Source: CALZBJ01 sp945619025
GTDB taxonomy: Bacteria; Pseudomonadota; Gammaproteobacteria; Cardiobacteriales; Wohlfahrtiimonadaceae
Assembly (NCBI GenBank): GCA_945619025.1
Contig: CALZBJ010000005.1
Span: forward strand, 97,037 to 161,036
DNA: 64,000 nucleotides
Reading direction: 5' to 3'
In this document: positions 26,629 to 35,580 of the stretch, piece by piece
How positions within the stretch are numbered: position 1 is the stretch's first letter
How the letters are laid out: every line of letters starts with the position of its first letter
The notes under the pieces: model-generated
Database searches by the model: none
Seen by the model: the letters and a program-made list of their open reading frames with translations, nothing else
What the model was told of the DNA's origin: nothing
Position numbers and translations under genes: made by a program

Positions 26629-29082
26629 ATGAGCAATGAAGTAGGAGCATGCTATCATTGCCATCTTCCTATCAAGGGTACCCCTCCGTTTTATGCGGAG
26701 ATTGATGGCATCGATCAGCCAATGTGTTGTGCTGGCTGTAAAGCAGTAGCAGAGATGATTGCGCAGTCAGGATTGACGCGCTATTATGATCACCGTGAAG
26801 CAGGGGCTGTACGCCCTGTGATGAGCGAACAGTTAATTCCCGCCGAGTTGAAGCGGGAATTGACGTTTTATGATCATCCTGATATTGCTCAACAATTTGT
26901 CTATACGCGTAAAACCGGCGATAAAGAGTTCAAAGAGAGTTATCTCATTGTGGACAATATCGTCTGCGCCGCGTGCGTATGGCTTCTCGAAAATGGGTTA
27001 AAAAGCATGGATGGGGTCGAAGCGTTTGATATTAACTATACAACGCATCGAGCCCATGTCACCTTTGACCCTGAAAAAGTCAAACTCTCTGAAATTCTCA
27101 TGGAGGTGATTAAGCTTGGTTATGAAGCGACACCCTATGACGAACAGACCGAACAGAAACAACTTAAAAAAGAGTGGCGCAGCCTCCTAATTGACTTTGG
27201 GATTGCGGCACTCTTTTCCATGCAAGTGATGATGACTGCGGTCGGGATCTATTTTGGTAAATATAATGATATGAGCCAAAACTCCTACCATTTCCTCAAC
27301 TGGTTTAATATGTTTGCCGCCATTCCGTGCGTCACTTATGCAAGCCGAAGTTTCTATAAAGCGGCCTATCACGACCTGAAAAACAAGCGTTTGAGTATGA
27401 ACGTTAACGTCTCGCTAGCGATTATTGCAGGGACGATTTGGAGTATTTGGAACACGATTATGGGCCAAGATGAGACCTATTATGAGTCGGTTACGATGTT
27501 TGCCTTTTTACTCTTAGGGGCGCGAGTGCTCGAAACTAATGCTCGCCATAAAGCGCTATTAGTCTCAGATCATATTCTTAAAGTTAAGCCGCATTTTGCA
27601 GAACGACTACTTCCCGATGGATCAACTGAACCCGTTCCGACTCAGCGTCTTCAGATGGGCGATCATCTTTTAATTAAACCGGGCGATAGTATTCCCCTTG
27701 ATGGAGTGCTTCTTGATGATGTCGCGATGGTGGATGAATCTCTGTTAACGGGCGAAAGCTTGCCACTTGAAAAACGCAAAGGTGATCGGTTAATTGGTGG
27801 TTCGGTGAACTATGAACAGCCGCTTAAAATGGAAGTTACTGCGATTGGGGCGGAAACGGTTCTCTCGCAAATGGCGCGCCTCATTGACCGTTCAATGACG
27901 GAAAAACCGAAAATCGCACAACTTGCCGATATAATCTCAACCTATTTTGTCCTCGGAATTATTATAGCCTGCGTAGGAACCTTTATTGTTTGGTACAACT
28001 GGATTGATCCAAGTCGCGCGTTCTCTGTCACCTTAACGGTGCTGGTTGTTTCGTGTCCATGCGCACTTGCGCTCGCAACACCTGCGGCGCTCAGTACTGG
28101 TAATCAGGCAATTATTGAAAAAGGCCTGATTGCAACGCGCTCCGGTGCTCTTGAAACACTTGGTAAAATTACCGATATCGTCTTTGATAAAACAGGGACA
28201 TTAACGGAAGGAAAACTCACCATTAATGCGATTCATTATTTTGATGAGTCGATGGATGAAGCCTATATTAAACAGATTGGCGCTGCGCTTGAAGCAAGCT
28301 CGAGTCACCCGATTGCCTATGGTTTTAGAAAATTGAGTGAAGATGAATCCCTTGAGCCCCTTTCAGTTGATAATCTTCTTAACCATGTTGGAAAAGGGAT
28401 TAGTGGTGAGGTCGATGGCGCCCAATATAAAATAGGGCGTCTTGATTGGTTTGATTTAACCGGCCATCACGAGCGTTTTGATGATGGGCTTTGGGTCGGG
28501 CTTGGGAAGGGCGATCAATTGATTGCGGCTTTCTCGCTACTTGATCGCTTAAAAGACGATACCTTAAAAACGGTGGAAGCATTGCGCGGCGCGGGTTATA
28601 AACTCCACATTTTAAGCGGTGATCGTACTGAAACGGTGAAACGCTTTAATGAAACCTTAAATATTGAAGAAGCACATGGCGATCTATTGCCAGAAGAGAA
28701 GCTTCACTATGTAGAAAAACTACAGAAAAATGGCGCGAGAGTTGCTATGCTAGGAGACGGCATTAATGACGGACCTGTATTAGCGAAAGCCGATGTTTCT
28801 ATCGCAATTGGGCAGGGAGCACTCCTTGCGCAAACCACCGCGGATATGATTTTAATGAAAGATCAAAAACTTGAACCGCTGGTGGATGGCATCGTGCTGG
28901 CAAAACGTACCGATCGCATAATTAATCAAAATCTCGCCTGGGCATTGGGGTATAATTTAATAGCTATTCCAATTGCAATGTTTGGCGTGATATTGCCCTG
29001 GATGGCGGCGCTAGGCATGAGCCTTAGTTCGCTTTTAGTCATTGGTAATACGCTTCGCATACGAGGAGGAGATGATGAGTAA
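26629..29082 (+). CDS. ccoI: Copper-exporting P1B-type ATPase CcoI/FixI
   Basis: The 817-residue protein begins with a cysteine-rich region (CYHCHLPI, MCCAGCKAV) and a heavy-metal-associated domain with CAACVWLLE. It has eight membrane segments, the ion-path SCPCALALATPAAL, the phosphorylation site DKTGTLTEGKL (Asp), and the hinge GDGINDGPVLAKADVSIA. CcoI delivers copper to the periplasm for the CcoN copper B site rather than for detoxification. It starts 52 nt after the FixH gene and its 3' end overlaps ccoS. Confidence 0.95.
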   Translation: MSNEVGACYHCHLPIKGTPPFYAEIDGIDQPMCCAGCKAVAEMIAQSGLTRYYDHREAGAVRPVMSEQLIPAELKRELTFYDHPDIAQQFVYTRKTGDKEFKESYLIVDNIVCAACVWLLENGLKSMDGVEAFDINYTTHRAHVTFDPEKVKLSEILMEVIKLGYEATPYDEQTEQKQLKKEWRSLLIDFGIAALFSMQVMMTAVGIYFGKYNDMSQNSYHFLNWFNMFAAIPCVTYASRSFYKAAYHDLKNKRLSMNVNVSLAIIAGTIWSIWNTIMGQDETYYESVTMFAFLLLGARVLETNARHKALLVSDHILKVKPHFAERLLPDGSTEPVPTQRLQMGDHLLIKPGDSIPLDGVLLDDVAMVDESLLTGESLPLEKRKGDRLIGGSVNYEQPLKMEVTAIGAETVLSQMARLIDRSMTEKPKIAQLADIISTYFVLGIIIACVGTFIVWYNWIDPSRAFSVTLTVLVVSCPCALALATPAALSTGNQAIIEKGLIATRSGALETLGKITDIVFDKTGTLTEGKLTINAIHYFDESMDEAYIKQIGAALEASSSHPIAYGFRKLSEDESLEPLSVDNLLNHVGKGISGEVDGAQYKIGRLDWFDLTGHHERFDDGLWVGLGKGDQLIAAFSLLDRLKDDTLKTVEALRGAGYKLHILSGDRTETVKRFNETLNIEEAHGDLLPEEKLHYVEKLQKNGARVAMLGDGINDGPVLAKADVSIAIGQGALLAQTTADMILMKDQKLEPLVDGIVLAKRTDRIINQNLAWALGYNLIAIPIAMFGVILPWMAALGMSLSSLLVIGNTLRIRGGDDE

Positions 29083-29341
29083 CGCACTCTTAATATTATT
29101 GCCCCTAACTTTAGCCGGCATGTTCCTAATTGGGTTCGCATTTGTTTGGGCGGTGAGATCAAATCAATTTGACGACGTCGATGGCCCGGCTTATATGATT
29201 CTTTATGATGAAGAGATTGCTCCAAATGATGACGAGCAAAAATCAAAAAAAGCCGAGATGCAAAGCGTCAGTGCGGATGATTTAGAATCCGGAACCGATA
29301 CGATTAAAACGAGTAGTAAAGAAAATGATGAAAATAGATAA
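29072..29341 (+). CDS. ccoS: Cytochrome cbb3 oxidase maturation protein CcoS
   Basis: 89 residues. Two tandem ATGs at 29072 and 29075 follow CGAGGAGG; either may be used. The protein has one membrane helix (ILLPLTLAGMFLIGFAFVWAV) and the family motif RSNQFDDVDGPAYMILYDEE. CcoS is needed for cofactor insertion into CcoN. The start overlaps the ccoI 3' end by 11 nt, and the 3' end overlaps gatC by 17 nt. The tail after residue 50 is longer and more charged than usual. Confidence 0.92.
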   Translation: MMSNALLILLPLTLAGMFLIGFAFVWAVRSNQFDDVDGPAYMILYDEEIAPNDDEQKSKKAEMQSVSADDLESGTDTIKTSSKENDENR

Positions 29342-29615
29342 AAATACCATAGAGCGACTCGCCTTTTTATCACAGATGGCGATTCCTGAAGAAAATATCG
29401 ATGCGGAGATCAAACGCCTTGAGCAGATGGCGGACGTGATCGCTGTGATCCGTGAGCAAAATACGGACGGAACCGAGATTATGTGCAATCCTCATGATGC
29501 GCATATGATTCTTCGTGATGACGTGGTAACTGAAACAAATCATCGTGAAGAGTATCAAAAGACAACGGAATTTACCGACAACGGTCTTTACCTCGTTCCA
29601 CAAGTTATCGAATAA
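29325..29615 (+). CDS. gatC: Glutamyl/aspartyl-tRNA amidotransferase subunit C
   Basis: The 96-residue GatC has the usual pattern: TIERLAFLSQMAIPEENIDA, LEQMADVIAVI and the C-terminal LRDDVVTE..NGLYLVPQVIE. It clamps GatA to GatB in the GatCAB complex, which amidates misacylated Glu-tRNA(Gln) or Asp-tRNA(Asn). Two adjacent ATGs stand at 29325 and 29328, inside the last codons of ccoS, so translation may be coupled. A GAAAATGATG context gives no strong independent ribosome binding site. Confidence 0.92.
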   Translation: MMKIDKNTIERLAFLSQMAIPEENIDAEIKRLEQMADVIAVIREQNTDGTEIMCNPHDAHMILRDDVVTETNHREEYQKTTEFTDNGLYLVPQVIE

Positions 29616-29629
29616 AAAGCACAAAAACT

Positions 29630-31081
29630 ATGAATAGATACACAATTAAAGAACTACGACAAAAACTCGATAGCGGAGAACTAACGAGTGTTGAATTAGT
29701 CGAACATTATCAAAAACGCATTGAACAATTTGATCCAAAACTCAATGCATTTATCACAAAAACATTTGAAAGCGCGCTTGAAGAAGCAAAAGCGGCTGAT
29801 GCGCGCATTAAACGCGGTGAACAAACGCTCTTAACCGGGATTCCCATTGCCCATAAAGATCTTGTTTGTACCGAGGGCGTTTTAACAACGGCCGCGTCAA
29901 AAATGTTGGCTAACTTCACTTCACCTTATAGTGCGACGTTGGCTGAAAAATTAAAAGAGGCGGGGGCGATTTCCCTTGGTAAGCTTAATATGGATGAGTT
30001 TGCAATGGGCTCAACGGGGCAAACAAGCTTCTTTGGTGGTACTGAAAATCCATGGTCGGAAGAGTGCGTTGCAGGCGGATCATCAAGTGGATCTGCAGCC
30101 GCAGTTGGCGCTGGATTAGTCGTTGCGGCAACGGGCTCTGATACCGGTGGATCGATTCGTCAACCGGCAAGCTTTTGTGGTGTAACCGGAATTAAACCCA
30201 CCTATGGTCGAATCTCACGTTTTGGGATGATCGCGTTTGCATCTTCCCTTGATCAAGGTGGCGTGCTTGGCGGATCGGCTGAAGATTGCGCGGCGCTTTT
30301 AGAGGTGATGTCAGGCTATGATCCGAAAGACCCGACCTCAGTTGAGCGCGATGTTCCGGCATATACCGATGAATTAGATCGTTCCCTAAAAGGCTTAAAA
30401 ATTGGCGTTCCTAAAGCCTTTTTTGCTGAAAACTTAGATGAAGAGACGGAAAAAGCCGTTAACGATGCCCTCGCTGAGTATGAAAAGCTTGGTGCGGAGC
30501 TAGTAGATGTGGAACTTAAACTCCATCATTTAGTGACGCCCGTTTATTATGTCGTTGCCCCTGCGGAAGCATCGAGTAACTTATCGCGCTTTGATGGCAT
30601 TCGTTATGGCTATCGCGCGGAAGATCCGAAAGATTTAGAAGATCTCTATAAACGTACGCGTTTTGAAGGGTTTGGTAAAGAAGTTCGTAGCCGTATCTTC
30701 ATGGGAACTTACGCACTTACCGAAGAGCTCTATCAAGACTACTACTTAAAAGCACAAAAAATTCGTCGCCAAATTACCGATGAATATAATGCCATTTTAC
30801 GCGAAGTGGATGTGATTGCAGGCCCAACCGTGGCTTCAGGCGCATTCCAAAAAGATGCGGACAACAGTGGTGTACAAAATTCGCTTTTTGACGCGAACTT
30901 AATTGGCGCAAACTTAGCGGGACTCCCCGCACTCAGCCATCCGGTTGGTTTTTCAAACAATCTTCCGGTAGGGCTTCATTTAGTAGGGCGTGCATTTGAT
31001 GAAACCACGATTTTAGCGATGGCACATCAGTATCAAACGGTGACCGATTGGCACAAAAAACTTCCTGAAAAATATTCGTAA
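29630..31081 (+). CDS. gatA: Glutamyl/aspartyl-tRNA amidotransferase subunit A
   Basis: A 483-residue amidase-signature enzyme. The Ser-cisSer-Lys triad is visible: lysine in GIPIAHKDLVC, the glycine/serine-rich GGSSSGSAAAVGAGL, and the nucleophile serine in GSDTGGSIRQPASFCG. It releases ammonia from glutamine or asparagine and sends it to GatB. The gene begins 14 nt after gatC. The presence of gatCAB indicates that this organism makes Asn-tRNA, Gln-tRNA, or both by the indirect route. Confidence 0.97.
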   Translation: MNRYTIKELRQKLDSGELTSVELVEHYQKRIEQFDPKLNAFITKTFESALEEAKAADARIKRGEQTLLTGIPIAHKDLVCTEGVLTTAASKMLANFTSPYSATLAEKLKEAGAISLGKLNMDEFAMGSTGQTSFFGGTENPWSEECVAGGSSSGSAAAVGAGLVVAATGSDTGGSIRQPASFCGVTGIKPTYGRISRFGMIAFASSLDQGGVLGGSAEDCAALLEVMSGYDPKDPTSVERDVPAYTDELDRSLKGLKIGVPKAFFAENLDEETEKAVNDALAEYEKLGAELVDVELKLHHLVTPVYYVVAPAEASSNLSRFDGIRYGYRAEDPKDLEDLYKRTRFEGFGKEVRSRIFMGTYALTEELYQDYYLKAQKIRRQITDEYNAILREVDVIAGPTVASGAFQKDADNSGVQNSLFDANLIGANLAGLPALSHPVGFSNNLPVGLHLVGRAFDETTILAMAHQYQTVTDWHKKLPEKYS

Positions 31082-31134
31082 TATTCGAACGAAATCAGAC
31101 ACCGTTAAATTAATAGAAGTAAGGAATTAAAATT

Positions 31135-32562
31135 ATGAGTTGGGAAGTTGTCATTGGTCTTGAGGTTCATGCTCAATTGACCACAAACACAAAAATCTTT
31201 TCAGGTTCAAGCACTGCCTATGGCGCTGATCCGAACACACAAGCAAGCTTAGTTGATCTTGCAATGCCAGGCACATTACCGACGCTTAACCGCGCGGTTT
31301 TAGATAAAGCGATTTTATTTGCGCTTGCGACAAATTCAAACGTGGAACGCCGGACGATTTTCGAGCGTAAACACTATTTTTATCCAGATTTACCTAAAGG
31401 CTATCAAACAAGCCAGCTTGATAAGCCGGTGGTGTATGAAGGGCACCTTGATATTGAGGTCAATGGTGAGACAAAACGTATTCGCATTAACCGCGCGCAC
31501 TTAGAGGAAGATGCGGGAAGCTCGCGCCACGGCGTTGTTTATGGCATGACCGGCATTGACTTAAACCGTGCAGGAACGCCTCTTTTAGAGATCGTCTCTG
31601 AGCCGGATCTTAATTCTGCTGAGGAGGCGGTTGCTTATCTGCGTCAGCTTCATCAGATCGTAACATGGTTAGGCATTTGTGATGGAAACATGCAAGAAGG
31701 ATCATTCCGCTGTGATGCGAACGTATCGATCCATAAACCAGGCACGCCATTAGGTACGCGTACTGAGCTTAAAAACATTAACTCATTTAGATTTGTCGAG
31801 CAGGCGATCAATTATGAAGTTGAGCGTCAAATCGAAGTATTGGAAGCCGGTGGCGAGATCGTCCAAGAGACGCGCCTCTACGATTCAGATAAAAATGAGA
31901 CGCGCTCAATGCGTTCAAAAGCGGAAGCGAATGACTATCGTTATTTCCACTGTCCGGACCTTCTTCCTATCATTATTACTGATGAAGCGATTGAAAAAGT
32001 CCGCGCAACGTTCCCGATGATGCCTGAAGAGCTTAAAGCGCACTTTATGGAAACCTACGAACTGCCCGAATATGATGCAGGCGTATTAACCCATTCGCGT
32101 GCAATGAGTGATTACTTTGTGGCGATGGTTGAAGCCGGCGCTGATGCGAAGATGTCAGCAAACTGGCTCCTTGGCGATGTCTCGGCTCACTTAAATGAAA
32201 AAGAGATCGAGATTGATGTCTTCACCGTATCGGCGGAGCGTTTAGCAGGGTTACTTGCACGCATTAGCGATAAAACTATCTCAAATAATATCGCGCGAAA
32301 AGTCTTTACCAGCATGGTAGATTCTGAGCTCAGCGCTGATGAGATTATCGAGCGTGATGGTCTTAAACAGGTGACGGATACTGGCGCAATCGATGGTTGG
32401 ATTAGCGAAGTTCTCGAGAAAAATCCAAAACAGGTTGAGCAATATCGAGGCGGTCAAACTAAATTACTCGGCTTCTTTGTTGGGCAGGTGATGAAGTTAA
32501 GTCGCGGTAAAGCTGATCCTGCAATGATTAACCAAATGCTCGCGAAAAAATTAAACGATTAA
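31135..32562 (+). CDS. gatB: Aspartyl/glutamyl-tRNA amidotransferase subunit B
   Basis: The 475-residue GatB begins WEVVIGLEVHAQLTTNTKIFS, the family signature, and contains NRAGTPLLEIVSEPD and RCDANVSIH in the kinase cradle domain, with a helical and YqeY-like tail from about residue 330 that binds the tRNA. It phosphorylates the misacyl carboxyl group and amidates it. It follows gatA by 53 nt with AGTAAGGA, and the operon closes with the terminator at 32605-32640. Confidence 0.97.
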   Translation: MSWEVVIGLEVHAQLTTNTKIFSGSSTAYGADPNTQASLVDLAMPGTLPTLNRAVLDKAILFALATNSNVERRTIFERKHYFYPDLPKGYQTSQLDKPVVYEGHLDIEVNGETKRIRINRAHLEEDAGSSRHGVVYGMTGIDLNRAGTPLLEIVSEPDLNSAEEAVAYLRQLHQIVTWLGICDGNMQEGSFRCDANVSIHKPGTPLGTRTELKNINSFRFVEQAINYEVERQIEVLEAGGEIVQETRLYDSDKNETRSMRSKAEANDYRYFHCPDLLPIIITDEAIEKVRATFPMMPEELKAHFMETYELPEYDAGVLTHSRAMSDYFVAMVEAGADAKMSANWLLGDVSAHLNEKEIEIDVFTVSAERLAGLLARISDKTISNNIARKVFTSMVDSELSADEIIERDGLKQVTDTGAIDGWISEVLEKNPKQVEQYRGGQTKLLGFFVGQVMKLSRGKADPAMINQMLAKKLND

Positions 32563-32604
32563 TGTGAGTTGCTATTAAGTTAACTTAACAGCGTAACAAA
32601 ATAG

Positions 32605-32640
32605 AACCTCGTGATGATCTAACTCTCACGAGGTTTTTGT
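32605..32640 (+). terminator. gatCAB terminator
   Basis: AACCTCGTGA at 32605-32614 pairs perfectly with TCACGAGGTT at 32626-32635, with an 11-nt loop and the T-run overlapping the second arm. It lies between the convergent gatB and fhs genes. A T-tract on the minus strand is weak, so it acts mainly for gatB. Confidence 0.85.
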
Positions 32641-32686
32641 TTATCCGAAGAATCAGCAGTAGCTAAATAATCAGATAATAGAAATC

Positions 32687-34363
32687 CTAGAAAAGCCCAG
32701 AAATTTTTCCATCCGAGCTTAAGTCAATGCGCTCAGAAGCCGGATGTCTTGGAAGCCCAGGCATCGTCATCATAGTGCCGCTTAAGGCAACGATAAACCC
32801 CGCGCCAGCGGAGACTCTAAAATTTCGAATGGTGATGGCAAAATCGGTGGGTCTACCAAGTTTTTTCTTATCATCACTGAAGGAATATTGCGTTTTAGCA
32901 ACACAGATCGGGAGATGATCAAGTCCAATCTCGGCAATCAGTTTAAGATCGGTTTTGGCGCTCGCAGTTAAAATCACCTCACGGCCACCATAGACTTTCG
33001 TCACGATTTGGTGAAGTTTTTCCTCAACGGTCGATCCTCCGTTATAGAGTTTTTTATAGCTTCCATTGTGATTTTCAGCTAAACGAACCACCTCATGCGC
33101 AAGCGCTGTCGCGCCATTTCCCCCTTCCGCCCACACGTTCGATACAATCACATTTACGCCATATTCAGCACAGCGTTTTTGGATCGTTTCGATCTCATCA
33201 TCACTGTCGGTAGGGAAGCGATTAATCGCGATGGTGCAGGGCAGTTCATATACATTTTTAATGGTATCGAGATGTTTTTCAAGATTCGGTAGTCCCGCAA
33301 TCACCGCTTTTATATTGGGTTTACTGAGCTGATCGATCTTGACACCCCCATGCATTTTAAGCGCCCGAACGGTAGCGACAATGACGACCGCTGAAGGTGA
33401 AATTCCTGCTGCAGGGCATTTAATATCAAGGAACTTTTCAGCGCCTAAATCTGCTCCAAATCCAGCTTCTGTCACGACATAATCGGCATATTTAAGTGCA
33501 AATTTTGTCGCTAAAATGGTGTTGCATCCATGGGCAATATTGGCAAACGGACCGCCGTGAAGCAGAACTGGCGTATGGGCAAGCGTCTGCACTAAATTGG
33601 GTTTAAGCGCCTCTTTAAGGAGCACCGCCATCGCGCCTTCCGCCTTTAAATCTCCGGCGGTGACGGGCATATTATCAAAGGTATAGCCAATAATAATTTT
33701 CGCAAGACGGGCTTTAAGATCATCAATGTCTTTTGAGAGGCAGAGAATCGCCATCACTTCAGACGCGACGGTAATATCAAATCCATCTTCGCGTGGTGTC
33801 CCATTTTTACGACCATCGAGCCCACTAATAATCGAGCGCAGTTGACGATCATTCATATCAACGGCTCGCTTCCAACTAATCCGGCGCGGATCGATATTAA
33901 GAGCATTTCCTTGGAAAATATGGTTATCAATGAGCGCCGCAAGCAGATTATTTGCCGCGCCAATCGCGTGGAAATCACCGGTAAAATGAAGGTTAATCTC
34001 CTCCATCGGAACAACTTGAGAATAGCCGCCTCCCGTTGCGCCGCCTTTCATGCCAAATACAGGACCAAGCGAGGGTTCACGCAGCGCAATCATCGTCTTT
34101 TTACCAATAAGACTTAGCGCATCGCCAAGGCCTACGGAGGTGGTGGTTTTACCTTCACCTGCAGGTGTTGGGGTAATGGCAGTAACTAAAATCAGTTTGC
34201 CATCAGGCGTGTCATTAAATGTGCTTAATGGAAGATTGAGTTTTGCTTTGTAATTGCCGTAAAGATCAAGGTGAGCGGGATCCATTCCAATCGATTTTGC
34301 CACCTCCACAATCGGCTTCATTGTGTGGCGCTGTGCAATCTCGATATCTGTCATTCCAGACAT
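32687..34363 (-). CDS. fhs: Formate-tetrahydrofolate ligase
   Basis: The 558-residue enzyme joins formate to tetrahydrofolate using ATP, giving 10-formyl-THF for purine and fMet synthesis. Motifs include the ATP site TPAGEGKTTTSVGLGDAL, then EPSLGPVFGMKGGATGGGYSQV and TEAGFGADLGAEKF. Length is typical. The ATG at 34361-34363 follows AAGGATAGAC. The gene is transcribed away from the CRISPR-Cas operon, and 236 bp of AT-rich DNA separates them. Confidence 0.97.
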   Translation of the reverse strand: MSGMTDIEIAQRHTMKPIVEVAKSIGMDPAHLDLYGNYKAKLNLPLSTFNDTPDGKLILVTAITPTPAGEGKTTTSVGLGDALSLIGKKTMIALREPSLGPVFGMKGGATGGGYSQVVPMEEINLHFTGDFHAIGAANNLLAALIDNHIFQGNALNIDPRRISWKRAVDMNDRQLRSIISGLDGRKNGTPREDGFDITVASEVMAILCLSKDIDDLKARLAKIIIGYTFDNMPVTAGDLKAEGAMAVLLKEALKPNLVQTLAHTPVLLHGGPFANIAHGCNTILATKFALKYADYVVTEAGFGADLGAEKFLDIKCPAAGISPSAVVIVATVRALKMHGGVKIDQLSKPNIKAVIAGLPNLEKHLDTIKNVYELPCTIAINRFPTDSDDEIETIQKRCAEYGVNVIVSNVWAEGGNGATALAHEVVRLAENHNGSYKKLYNGGSTVEEKLHQIVTKVYGGREVILTASAKTDLKLIAEIGLDHLPICVAKTQYSFSDDKKKLGRPTDFAITIRNFRVSAGAGFIVALSGTMMTMPGLPRHPASERIDLSSDGKISGLF

Positions 34364-34599
34364 GTCTATCCTTTTTTTGAATATTGAATTTTAAATATGA
34401 AAATATGAAACAGGTGAGGTGAATAAAATACGCAGCTATTATAAGCGAAAATAGAATGAGCGCGAGCAGGAAAGTCTTAATAGTAAGAGATATTATTGTG
34501 GAATTGAGCATTAATTATTTGGTTTGATCGTTAAGGGTGTTATTTTTAATTTAATTGATATGATGTTTAAATGTTAAATCTATTTTTTAAGGTTGATAA
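34364..34599. promoter_or_regulatory. Divergent fhs / cas1 intergenic region
   Basis: This 236-bp, very AT-rich region must carry promoters for both fhs (minus) and the cas operon (plus). A TATGAT at 34559-34564 could be a -10 for cas1, but no good -35 lies upstream of it. AAGGTTGATAA provides the cas1 ribosome binding site. No ORF or strong hairpin was seen. Confidence 0.4.
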
Positions 34600-35580
34600 A
34601 TGAAAAAACGCACCTTTTTTGATGGATCGGATCTAAAAACAATTTTGCATTCGAAGCGTGCAAATCTCTATTATCTTGAGCATTGCCGAGTGCTTGTGAA
34701 CGGTGGCCGTGTTGAATATGTCACCGAGCGCGAGCGGGAATCGCTCTATTTTAACATTCCCATTGCCAATACTACCTGCATTATGCTTGGCATTGGTACC
34801 TCCATCACTCAGGCCGCCGTTCGCGATCTCTCTAAAGCGGGAGTGATGATTGGTTTTTGTGGCAATGGAGGGACGCCACTCATTTCAGGTACGGAATATG
34901 AGATTGCGTGTCAATTTTTTAGCCCTCAATCAGAATATCGGCCTACGGAATATCTGCAAAAATGGTGCGCCTTTTGGTTTGACGATGCAAAACGTCTACA
35001 GGTCGCAAAAGCGTTGCAACAAGCTCGCTTGACGATTACAGAAACGCTTTGGCCAAAGCATCCATGGGCGCTCGATACAGACCGGCTCTCAAAAGAGATT
35101 GCCAAATATCGGGGCTTAATGGATGAGGCAAAAGAGACGCAAGCACTTTTATTAACAGAAGGGCGATTAACTAAAACGCTCTATAAACTCGCCAATGAAG
35201 CGACGCTTCGCACAGAGTTTAAACGGGATTCTCGTTCTGATGATTCACTTATTAAAGATCCCGCCAATCGCTTTTTGGATCATGGAAATTATCTTGCCTA
35301 CGGACTGGGCGCTACGGCGACATGGGTTTTAGGGCTTCCGCACGGATTATCGGTATTACACGGGAAAACGCGTCGCGGTGGTTTAGTCTTTGATGCGGCC
35401 GATATTATAAAAGATGCAGTGGTGTTGCCCAACGCTTTTATTGGTGCACTTGAAGGCTTGACGGAGCGTGAATTTCGCGAGCATTTAATCGAAACGTTTG
35501 CTCAATATGAGGTGCTCGATCAAATGATTGATACATTAAAAGCGCTTGCAACGTTTGATTTTGAGGAGAGCGCTCAATGA
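34600..35580 (+). CDS. cas1: Type I-F CRISPR-associated endonuclease Cas1
   Basis: A 326-residue Cas1 of the I-F branch. The N-terminal beta domain includes YLEHCRVLVNGGRVEYVTE and GTSITQAAVRDLSKAGVMIGFCGNGG. The helical integrase domain contains KLANEATLRTEFKRD (catalytic glutamate), LGLPHGLSVLHGKTRRGG (histidine) and FDAADIIKDAVVLPNAF (aspartate). It integrates new spacers with Cas2-3. It opens the operon, and its stop overlaps the cas2-3 start by 4 nt (ATGA at 35577). All metal-binding residues are present, so the adaptation arm looks intact. Confidence 0.97.
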   Translation: MKKRTFFDGSDLKTILHSKRANLYYLEHCRVLVNGGRVEYVTERERESLYFNIPIANTTCIMLGIGTSITQAAVRDLSKAGVMIGFCGNGGTPLISGTEYEIACQFFSPQSEYRPTEYLQKWCAFWFDDAKRLQVAKALQQARLTITETLWPKHPWALDTDRLSKEIAKYRGLMDEAKETQALLLTEGRLTKTLYKLANEATLRTEFKRDSRSDDSLIKDPANRFLDHGNYLAYGLGATATWVLGLPHGLSVLHGKTRRGGLVFDAADIIKDAVVLPNAFIGALEGLTEREFREHLIETFAQYEVLDQMIDTLKALATFDFEESAQ

